The notes beneath the pieces are model-generated. The model had not been told where the DNA came from. It saw only the letters and a program-made list of their open reading frames with translations, and searched no databases. DNA of 23,085 nucleotides, taken from positions 1-23,085 of the forward strand of contig BBXU01000047.1 of assembly GCA_001598975.1 (NCBI GenBank). The letters are read 5' to 3'. This DNA is from Parachlorella kessleri (lineage: Eukaryota > Chlorophyta > Trebouxiophyceae > Chlorellales > Chlorellaceae). A program made the position numbers and the translations under genes. Below, in pieces: positions 15,054 to 23,085 of this stretch (positions within the stretch are counted from its first letter, which is position 1; every line of letters starts with the position of its first letter).

Positions 15054-17836
15054 ATGTACAACACCAGCGCCTCCCAATTTGCTGGCGGTGGCTTCATGCC
15101 CAGGCAAGGCGCTGTCTATGCGCAATGAACCCTGTATTCTGGGCAACCATGGCCAGGACCGATGGTCCCAGAGAGCAGCACAAACACGGTTCAAACTAGT
15201 AGCCCAAATTCTCATTAACACGTTCTAAGCGGGTCCTTACCTGCGGTGCAGCCAGGAAGCCCCTGCAGGAGGAGCTGGCGGCAGTGCACAGAAGGTTGGT
15301 CATAACTTCTTGTTGCGTCTGGCGCTTGCACAGTGTGAGAGCTGCACTGCATGAGCTGAGGGTTTACCCTGCCCGCGCTGCAGAGGAATTCAGACACAAA
15401 AGACTCTACGCTCCGGGCGCTGACCGTGCGGCAGATATACGAGGTGCGCAAGCGTGCCTGCTCCCCTTGCAAACACTGCTGCTGCCCCCGTTGCTGATAA
15501 TCACGACCCCAGACCAAGCAGGTCAGTTTTCACACGCACGGTTTGGCATGTTCTAAGTTGCTCTGCTTGTTTGCGCAGGCAGCTCAGCAGACCATGGACG
15601 ACCAGCTTACAGTTGATGGCAAGCCGGTGATCAACGTAAGTCTGCGAGGTATCCCTTGCGGCAAGCAGAACATGTTGCCAGGGATTAACATATATGCTAG
15701 GTATACCCCTTTGGTGAGTAACACCTTGAGCTAGAAATGCTGCAGATCACGATTGTGGGCAAGATTGTGCACGTTGAGGAGCAGCAGCTGATGACACTCT
15801 ATACTGTCGACGACGGCACCGGCCGGGTGCTGGCCAAGTACTGGACCCCCAACGATGATGACGACTATGTAAGACCTCTGAACACTGCTGGTGTACGCAC
15901 ACACCCAAGGGAGTGCCGAATGTCATATATTGCGTCTCTGATCACTAGATGCCAGATGCCTTAACACCAGATGTCCAACCGTTTTGCTCTTTATGCACCT
16001 GAGACGCTGGCTCGGTCTAGCTGCCATACCGCCGGCACCTCCAGGGAACCTTCCCTAATCTGAGTATCTGTGCTGCTGGCTGGGCTATCCGCAGGACCGC
16101 CAGCGGCGCGCGGAGTATCGGGTGGGGGTGTATGTGCGCGTGCACGGTCACGTGAGCAGCGTGGGACGGGAGAAGTCCATGGTGGCCTTCAACATTCGCC
16201 TCATCTCAGACCACAACGAGGTGGGCTGGCTGATGGGCTGACAGGCTGTCCTTTGGTTAGAGGTATGCCGTCAATATTACGGAGTTGCAGGCAGGGGGGG
16301 AGGGGGTTATTCCTTCATGAAGCAAAGGCTTGGGCAAGCCTGAAAAGGGACGTATAGCATCGCCTGGTGAGGGTCACGGGCGTACAGGACTTGGTGAGGA
16401 CTTCATCATGTATGGGTGGTCGCTCGTACCGCTTTGGCTCGTCTTTTTTGAAGCTAGCACACCCACCAGGCCAGCTCATGCAACCAAGCCTGAGGCTGTG
16501 CCAGCCAGCGTAGCTGTGGCATCGTGCTAGCAAGGCTGCAGCAGTGCGCTACAATCTGTCCGTTTCTTGCGGGGCTGCAGGTGACCTACCACTACCTGCA
16601 GTGCATCTTCCAGCACCTACACTTGACACGCGGCAGCGGCGCAGGAGCGGGCACAGCAGGCGGCTTCCCGGTGGTGAGCACTGTTGCTGGGCTTGTCTTG
16701 ACGCTTCACAATGTGCGCTGCTAGTTCTGCAACTCTAGCAGCTTGCCATTGCTGGCTGCTGCTTGGATAATACCCACCACCCCGCACTCAAGATAGGACG
16801 TGACAGGAAGGGTTAAGACAGCACTTTGGGGGCGCCAGCTGCACATCTGTGCACGGCACCAAGTACTCTGTAGCTTATTGTCTCCAAGGTAGGAAAGTGT
16901 CACAATAGCCTGCTAGCTCTCAACAAGAGGTCTAGCGCCAGCCCTTGTTATGCCATGTGTGCCTCTCTGCTGCAGGCAGCCCAGCAGCCCGGGGGCGCCG
17001 CTCCAGGTGCCTACAATGCGCCCATGCACGCACAACCAGCAGCAGGTATCTGGTCATGGTGGCAAACAGTGCGAACAGGGAGAAGGGTTTGGGGCGGACT
17101 GTCTTGACAGGGTGGGATGCAGGCATGCTCTGGGGCTTGCCTGAGTTCTGAGCCAGTTATTGTCAGCCCAACATGGCAGTTGGACTGCTTCCCGATGCAG
17201 TGCCATTAAGTAGCTGTTTTGTCCACCGCAGCATTGTGAAGGTGCTCTGTTCCTTTTTGTGGCGGTACCCTTGGGCCGAGGTGCAGAAGCCTGGCATAGG
17301 CTTTTGTGATCAATGCACCCGTCCACTGCGTCCCCGGGGCACTGCTGCAGGCGGGTACAACCCCAATCCGGGCGTGAACCCACTCCAGGAGTCCATCCTG
17401 CGGATCATGTCAGGGCCCGAGGGGCTGACAGAGCACGGCATCGACGTCAACAACGTAAGTGCCAGGCTGCTTGTGTTGCCTGCTGTGCTTTTTACAGGCA
17501 GTCCCTCCTTGCGGGTTACGCCGTACGTGGCAAGGTTGCTGGAAGGGAGTCGAGGCAGCAAGCTTCGCCATCTCAGGCACTTTGGGGGCGGGCCTTGGTA
17601 ACCTTGCAACCATGGGTCAAACATCATCACCCGCCTCCCCTTCGTTTCAATTTACACCATGCATGACCTGGTCTGGCACTGTGTCCACGCTCCTACCATC
17701 TGTGCTCCAGGTTGTGAACTTGCTGGGCGGGCGCTACAACCTAGGGCAGGTGCGCGAGGCGCTGCAGTTCCTGTCTGACGAGGGCCTCGTGTACCCCACC
17801 ATCGACGACCAGCACTACAAGAGCACGGCGGTCTGA
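15054..17836 (+). CDS. RPA2: Replication protein A 32-kDa subunit (RPA2/RPA32)
   Basis: RPA2 is the middle subunit of the heterotrimeric single-stranded-DNA-binding complex used in replication, repair and checkpoint signalling. Ten exons: 15054-15103, 15252-15294, 15384-15443, 15579-15635, 15746-15868, 16095-16220, 16581-16673, 16976-17045, 17351-17454, 17711-17836, giving 283 residues. The Ser/Gly-rich N-terminus (SQFAGGGFMPSQ across the first junction) matches plant RPA2 and is the usual phosphorylation region. LRALTVRQIYE precedes the OB fold (about 71-184), with ITIVGKIVHVEE, TVDDGTGRV and AEYRVGVYVRVHG. After a Gly/Ala/Pro linker comes the C-terminal winged helix (about 209-283), with NPLQESILRIMSGPEGL and EALQFLSDEGLVYPTIDDQHYKST. 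The first intron appears to begin with a GC donor (CCCAG|GCAAGG). This choice restores the conserved GGGFMPSQ and phase; without it translation stops 8 codons later. Some exons are very short (43-70 nt). Confidence 0.95.
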
Positions 17837-17991
17837 GGAGCCCAGCTTACTTGATTTGATTTTACTAGAATCTCCAAGAGGGGCTGAAGCCATCTGCTTG
17901 TCAATGAAGGGCTGCGTGACAGGCAATGCTTTGCTATAGAGAAATCTGTCCCACAGCCGGTGTTTGGGACGGTCCGCGTTGGTCATGCACC

Positions 17992-17996
17992 TTACA
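17992..17996 (-). promoter_or_regulatory. Candidate polyadenylation signal TGTAA for BUD23
   Basis: TTACA on the plus strand gives TGTAA on the minus strand, about 350 nt past the BUD23 stop and inside the presumed RPA2 3' UTR. The assignment is by motif and distance only. Confidence 0.4.
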
Positions 17997-18320
17997 CCAG
18001 GTTGCTCCAGGGATGGCAGCCCAGTAGTAGCATGCTCGCAACCATGCCCTGGCTTAGCATGGGTTATGGTCCACGTGGGGCAGGTTGTAGATAAGCAGGC
18101 ACTGTGTTTCTCAGGTAGGCCCTGCAGTTGTCACCTCACGCCAAGGAGCAGTGCACAGTGGCCAGTGACCTGGGTATATTGTGTGCTGCTTAGAGGTGTT
18201 CTCCTGGGAAGACCTAATACTCGCGCAATCCCTCTGCCCGGGGCTCACAAGCCATACCTAGTTGGCAGCAAGCTAGCCCCATGCAGCACATCAACAGATG
18301 CAAATGGATCTGTAGCAATT

Positions 18321-18325
18321 TGTAA
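18321..18325 (+). promoter_or_regulatory. Candidate polyadenylation signal TGTAA for RPA2
   Basis: TGTAA lies 485 nt past the RPA2 stop and only 20 nt short of the BUD23 stop codon (18345). It is the first good match in the RPA2 3' flank. If used, cleavage would fall at or inside the last BUD23 exon. Confidence 0.45.
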
Positions 18326-18344
18326 CAAGATAGCCAAGAAGGTA

Positions 18345-20670
18345 TCACAGCCGGTCTTTTCGTTTGCGGCCGGTGTACTTGGTATCCTGCTTGATGGTGG
18401 TGTAGCCGCGGTTCCGCTGCTGCTGCTTCTTCTTCACTACCCAATCCCGCCGGCCGACCTGCAATGAAGAGATGCGAGGCAAATCTAAGGGCGAACTCCT
18501 GTCAATGCTGGCAGATTCCGCCAGTACCATCATGCTGCCCCCAATTTTTTAAAGGGCCAACTGCCATTCTTACCCAGAGCAGTTGGTGACCCAACCCCCG
18601 GCATGCCCCTCCCAACCAGAGGCACCCCACACAAGGCTCTCGACCACAAGCGCACCAGCAGCAAGACAGCCTCCTGCCCCTGCAACAGCGGCAACCACAC
18701 GTGACGCACCTCCCCCTTCCCCGTCTTCCGCCGCTTGTTGGTACGCCGCCCCGCCACCTTAACCGTCCCGCCGCCATCGCTGCCGCCGCCGCCTTCAGAG
18801 TCGCTCTCTTCCTCCCCATTCATGCCCCTTGCCTGGGGCATGGCCCCGCCGCCCACCATGAGCACCAGGAAGAACTTCTTGGCGCGGGTGGAGTGGGGGA
18901 AGTCAACGACAAGGCCCCCAGAGAAGCCGACCTTCATGGCTGCGCTGGTCAGCATGGAGGCCTGCGGAGCGGCACAGGAGCGGGGGAAACTACGGCAAAG
19001 AGCAGTGGTTGGCACAAAGAGCAGTGTGAGGGAGTTAATGCTGGAAGGGGCAAGGCACATGCCTGCAGCACAGGGTGAAGCAGCAAGGCAGAGCAACCAT
19101 TTGTGAAGAGTCCACAAGAGTGACGGGCGTCACAGCAAGCAGCACGGCGCCTGCTACTGGGGTCTCAATGGTTGCCTCTTGCGGCACAGAGGGTCAGAAG
19201 CTTCAACATCTCCCAGCTCTCCTTGGGTGGCCCCTCGCGGCGCAAGGGACAATGAGAAGCAGCGCCAATACGCGCGCCTCGCTGGCTGTGCCCGAAACTC
19301 TGCTCGGGGACTCTGCTGACCTGGTCTGTGTTCTCTGGGTAAATTTGGAGGACGGCTCGTGCTCCCTTGGACAGGCACGCGTACAGGGTCTCGAAGAAGC
19401 GCCGCAACCGCTTGCGCGGGTCATGCCTGCTGTTGTCCTGCGCACGCGGCACCAGGCGTGACCCACAGCACCTCGGTGCGCTGTGCATGGACCAGCAGCC
19501 CGCATCTAGCTGGCTTTGGTAATACTCAGAGCCAGCAGCCTGAGCGTAGCCCTTCGCCCTCCAGTCACCAAGCACAGCGGCCCTGCAGGCAGCGGCGCCT
19601 GAGCCCCCAGCCTCAGGGCACCCATACACAGCCACCTGCACCTGGTTGTACCAGCCCCAGACTCCGGCCAGCCCTGCAAACCTCACCGCATTGCAAAGCC
19701 ACTGCAGTGCCGAGATGCTGATGGCGCCATCGAAGGTCCCAGGCCGGATGGGCAGCCCGTGGCCGAGGTCCAGCTGGGCCACGTCGCCCTCCACATCCCT
19801 CTCCCGAGCAACATCAAGCATGGCGGGGCTGATGTCAAACCCCTGCAGGGGCAGCATGGAGTAGGGCTAGTTCTATCTCCCAGCGCACTGCCACCTGGCA
19901 ATGCGGCTCTGGTGATTGCCCAAGAATGGGGCCAGCTTGACGCAAGGATAGGCCCATGCCACCGGTGCAGGGGCGGCCAACAAACCATTGAAAGCAGCGC
20001 GGCTAGCCCTGCGCCGTGGCTGCTGTCCTGCCTCCTACTGCCCTAGGGTCCAGCCTCTGCCCAGGCAACTCTGCCTTGGCTTCTCACAACACGACAGAAC
20101 TGCCATGCACGTTGCTGCTGTCACGCTGCCGGTGTCCCAAGGGTCCGAGCTGGCATCGTGAGTCAGGCTAGGGTGCTAGCAAAGGGGGACATGGCCAAGG
20201 GACTTGCCGCAGGCATGGGCCCCGCCTACCCTCAGCCCAAACCCCTGCCTGGACATTGCCTGGCTGCACGCCGACTTGCTGTGAATACCCCTGCTTGCCC
20301 GGCGACACACCTTCCAAACTCAGGTGCCCCACTGGCTTCTGGTCCCGCTATACGCAGCCGCACAGACCGGCAGATCAGTGCCAACCATGATTTGAAAGCG
20401 CCTCCCATCACAGCTGCGGACAGGCCCACTCACCACCCACGTATGCCCCTGTTCTGTGAGGGCCTCCCCACTCAGCCCTGAGCCGCAGCCCAGGTCCAGC
20501 AGCAGCCTGGGGGTGCCATCCTGGGGCAGGCTGAGCAGCTCCAGCGCTCGCTCGGTCAACGAGGTCTGGATGCTGATCATGCGGGTGTTGTCGGTATACT
20601 TGCGAGCCTCCTCCTCATTGTAGAAGATCTCCGGCGGCGCGGTGTGCTCGGGCCTGTCGTTCCTGCCCAT
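18345..20670 (-). CDS. BUD23: 18S rRNA (guanine-N7)-methyltransferase BUD23/WBSCR22
   Basis: BUD23 uses S-adenosylmethionine, with the partner Trm112, to place m7G in 18S rRNA during late 40S assembly in the nucleus. Five exons: 20670-20434, 19842-19687, 19437-19321, 18961-18710, 18458-18345, all in phase, give 291 residues, close to the usual ~280. The N-terminal signature [13 protein letters not shown] (6-18) is followed by the SAM motif [10 protein letters not shown] (59-68), [12 protein letters not shown] (80-91), [36 protein letters not shown], and [16 protein letters not shown]. The C-terminal BUD23 region ends in [14 protein letters not shown]. Between the methyltransferase fold and this tail is an acidic, glycine-rich stretch (about 220-235) and a basic nuclear-signal-like segment ([14 protein letters not shown]). 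All donors are GT. Family assignment is secure from the N- and C-terminal signatures together. Confidence 0.96.
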
Positions 20671-21023
20671 CTTGCTGCCAAGGCCTAGCTGACTTTCTTA
20701 GGTACAAGTGGAGGGTGGGCACCTGCAGCAGCAAGCCAGTGCTTATGCGTTGTCTAAGGACAAGACGGCAAGCGTCAGTCCACAAAGTAGGACACAAGGA
20801 GTGAAGTTCCCAATGGCAGTAAGCAGCAGGCCTCCCTGGAAGTCAAGCTCGCTGCATATGAGCAAGCAGAGTACGCCACTTGGGCAATTCGAATACACGT
20901 GCAGACGCAATGCCGCCTGCATACCTTGAACACGAAAGATTTCACTGCAGCGTCCCTTTGCATGCAGTATTGAGCAAACCCACGCTTTGTCACATACGCT
21001 GTTTCAGATGAAATAAAAAAGAG

Positions 21024-21031
21024 TATATATA
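21024..21031 (-). promoter_or_regulatory. Possible TATA box upstream of BUD23
   Basis: TATATATA in an AT-rich patch (about 21008-21040), some 354 nt upstream of the BUD23 start codon. This distance would imply a long 5' UTR or an upstream intron, so the assignment is weak. Confidence 0.3.
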
Positions 21032-21790
21032 GTAAATAATGCTGCACTTCAAGGACCAACGGCGCCTTCTCCTATGACTCACGTCACGTAGCACTGAATG
21101 TGAGGGGGGGGGGAGGGCCAAGATCTTGTTTCATGTGGGCACTAGTGCGAACAGACGTGAGGTAGGGGTAAAAGTTACAGGCCGGAAGGCCAATAAGGGT
21201 GGCAGGTAATGCATATAGAGAGGAGATGGCATTGGAGTGTATTTAGTCAGGGTTGCTGATCGTGGGAACAGAGACTATCGGAATTGCAGGTGAACTGTAC
21301 TAACAGGGCTGGATGCAAGTCTGCTCCTGGGTTTTGCCCCAGTTCTGATCCAGTTCATTTTGTCCCTGCCAATCGTAGTAACAAACTAGTCATGATGGTA
21401 ACTGAGAATTGCTCACTGTCGAGCTCAATACATGCCACAAACCCGCTTGGGCCTTTGTTAACCCTTGGCCGTGTTGCTTCAAAGATCACCTTGAATGCCA
21501 ACCTTACCGCTCCTACTAGGCCCCCATCTTTGAAGTAGAACATAGGCTTAGTTGGTCAATAACAAGGGAACAGAATATTCGGCAGCCACGGCGACCAGGA
21601 GGGCAACTGCACCAGTGTCAAATCACTACCCTTGCTGGAATGCCTGAACGGCTGACGTGGCTGCAATGTGTCTCTTGTTGAAAGCAGGGGGCACTGGCTA
21701 CAAAACGTCGGTGTAATGAACGACCACGGCAAGCAGTTACGACAACACAGACCAGCAACATTCAAGCGACCCTTCTGACAGCACCCTAAT

Positions 21791-21795
21791 TTACA
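21791..21795 (-). promoter_or_regulatory. Candidate polyadenylation signal TGTAA for SNF7
   Basis: TTACA on the plus strand, about 500 nt past the SNF7 stop codon in transcript sense. It is the nearest good match apart from the one that overlaps the stop codon itself at 22291-22295. Confidence 0.4.
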
Positions 21796-22236
21796 GACAT
21801 GCCAACAACCACACCTCCCTTCAATGTGACTCAAAGACAAGGCCAAAACACAGGCAGTGACAGCGGAGCACCACAGGTGCAGCAACCCCTCCCCCCTGCC
21901 CCGCCTCGCCACAACTGCAGCTCCCTACCTACAATATCGCCCCACTCCTGCGGTTCCAATGGCCGTGGAGCAGCCCCAGCCGAACAGGAGTGAACCGCCG
22001 CCAGGCTCCCATCAGCTGCGATCCCTAGCCTATCTCAGTGTCCCACACATGCAGCGGGAGGGCCACAGATCATGCGCATGCACAGCGAGACACCCCTGCC
22101 TCCCCCACTGACTGCCACATTCCCCTTCACAGTTTTGTGCCCCTGTTCCTAGCCAGCAAGGCATCTAGTAGCCACCCAGCCGCATCCTGGGTGCCAAGCA
22201 CTTCTCCGCACTCTACTGCTGGGAGCTACGCTGCTG

Positions 22237-22256
22237 CGGCGGCGGCGGCGGCGGCG
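22237..22256. repeat. Short CGG trinucleotide repeat in the SNF7 3' UTR
   Basis: Six CGG units plus CG, beginning about 35 nt past the SNF7 stop codon (read as CCG repeats in the transcript). This is an ordinary microsatellite position, likely length-variable. Confidence 0.85.
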
Positions 22257-22290
22257 AAATGCAGTAACACCGCCCCCACGGTGTGCCAAG

Positions 22291-22703
22291 TTACATGGCC
22301 AGCTCTGCCTGCAGCTGCTCCAGCTCCAGCTCCTCCGCAGTCTTGGCCGGCTGCATGGCAGTGCGGCTAATTCACTCAGCGAGAAGTACATCCAAGACCG
22401 ACACTTTCATATAGGCGTTAACGGCACACGGAAACTCGCCGCCACCCGGGAGCACTTGTCCCTGAAAACCGCGTAGTGACCCTCCCACGATCTTGAAGCT
22501 TCTCACGCTGCCTCCTCGCTGCCCGGACGGCACGCTGCCACAGTCTTAACATGAGTACACGCTATGGCAAGAGTCCCACCCACCTTTGCCGTCTGCGGCC
22601 TTGCGGGCACTGCGGGCAGCGCCTGTGCTGCCTGCGGCACCTTTGTCGTTGGGACTGGCGCCGGCTCAAGGAGAGAGGCCTCCATTTCCTGGGCCTCCAT
22701 GTC
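22291..22703 (-). CDS. SNF7: ESCRT-III subunit SNF7/VPS32 (CHMP4), C-terminal exons only
   Basis: SNF7 polymerises on endosomal membranes to drive intralumenal vesicle budding and other membrane scission. Two terminal exons are visible: 22703-22584 and 22350-22291, joined in phase and giving 59 residues. DMEAQEMEASLLEPAPVPTT followed by a Pro/Ala-rich linker (LPAVPARPQTAK) and the final TAEELELEQLQAELAM closely follows the plant VPS32 C-terminus, where the last amphipathic helix binds Bro1/ALIX. The first visible exon could instead start at 22756, adding DEVCATGDPKDWFVPVQ, but that stretch is less family-like than a start at 22703, which has a pyrimidine-rich acceptor. The helical core (about 160 residues) must lie beyond 23085, because no further exon is seen between 22757 and the edge. 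The stop codon TAA is part of a TGTAA pentamer. Confidence 0.82.
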
Positions 22704-22756
22704 CTGCACAGGGACGAACCAGTCTTTTGGGTCACCTGTGGCGCAAACCTCGTCTG

Positions 22757-23085
22757 CTGCACATGTTAGCGGAAGCTGGGAGCAGCACCAGCTGGCTTCC
22801 ATGGGTATTGCCACAGCCGGAAGGTGTCACTGCCAGGGCCTCTCTGCCCACACTATACACAGTGCGGTTCAGGTGCCCCGCACAGCTCCAGGGTTTCCTC
22901 ATGATACCATTTCCCACACCAGGCCATCCACGCAAAGCAACTGGAACCCATCTTACTTTCATTATACCGCTACCACCTACCAATGTTTCACTTTCAGCTC
23001 AAGCCCAACCCGTCTGGTAGACAAGCCCGACAACACAGGCTGCCCCGTTGCCGCCCCAAAATCAGTTAGCCACAATCCCCCCCCC
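22757..23085. other. Right-edge non-coding stretch, probably SNF7 intron
   Basis: No exon with SNF7 or other family features was found on either strand. A CTAAC branch-point-like motif lies just upstream, in transcript sense, of the possible acceptor at 22757. The window ends in a run of C residues. Confidence 0.5.

Larger units (their letters stand above)
17837..18344. other. Convergent intergenic region between RPA2 and BUD23
   Basis: RPA2 and BUD23 converge here, leaving 508 bp for two 3' UTRs. The only good plus-strand TGTAA lies at the far end, next to the BUD23 stop, and a minus-strand TGTAA lies well inside the RPA2 side, so the transcripts probably overlap as antisense pairs. No coding exon was seen. 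Confidence 0.55.
20671..22290. other. 1.6-kb region without recognised gene (BUD23 upstream, SNF7 3' flank)
   Basis: The high end should be SNF7 3' UTR and the low end BUD23 promoter or 5' UTR. It contains a TATATATA at 21024-21031, a G10 run at 21104-21113, a TGACTCACGTCACG bZIP-site-like patch near 21075-21088, and minus-strand TGTAA at 21791-21795. Short open frames near 21284-21543 on both strands match nothing I recognise and I do not call them genes. Confidence 0.5.

Noticed and set aside
21556..21912. 118-codon minus-strand open frame downstream of SNF7
   Set aside because: Composition is Cys/Leu/Ser-rich without recognisable domains. It lies in the presumed 3' flank and includes the candidate poly(A) signal at 21791-21795.

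Overview
The window looks like nuclear DNA of a green alga, probably a chlorophyte and perhaps a trebouxiophyte. The evidence is GC-rich coding sequence cut by many short spliceosomal introns (38 complete introns inferred), TGTAA polyadenylation-type signals of the green-algal kind, Ala/Pro/Gln-rich protein extensions, and only eukaryotic housekeeping proteins. No bacterial operon, CRISPR array, tRNA or rRNA was seen. All exon models were built by eye from splice consensus, reading phase and remembered family motifs. No database search was run.

Layout from left to right: (1) minus strand, 56-5857, a mitochondrial m-AAA/FtsH zinc protease whose 3' end lies off the left edge. (2) minus strand, 6332-8726, a Sec20/BNIP1-type Golgi-to-ER SNARE with a very long lumenal tail ending in HDEL. 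(3) plus strand, 8999-12547, SepSecS, the last enzyme of selenocysteine synthesis, carrying an internal insertion of about 150 residues. (4) minus strand, 13167 to at least 14473, an unrecognised alpha-helical repeat protein. (5) plus strand, 15054-17836, RPA2, the 32-kDa subunit of replication protein A. (6) minus strand, 18345-20670, BUD23, the 18S rRNA guanine-N7 methyltransferase. (7) minus strand, 22291-22703, the C-terminal exons of the ESCRT-III protein SNF7/VPS32, whose upstream exons lie off the right edge.

The genes do not form one pathway. They are arranged as head-to-head pairs sharing about 270 bp (SEC20/SEPSECS, and possibly the repeat-protein gene/RPA2) and tail-to-tail pairs with close or overlapping 3' regions (SEPSECS/repeat gene, RPA2/BUD23). 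Three products are linked only broadly: Sec20 and SNF7 act in membrane traffic, SepSecS and BUD23 in translation.

The most notable observations are four introns that appear to use GC rather than GT donors, a perfect 21-bp inverted repeat inside one of those introns, the HDEL-tailed Sec20, the SepSecS insertion, a 22% GC island inside a SepSecS intron, and the unassigned helical-repeat protein.
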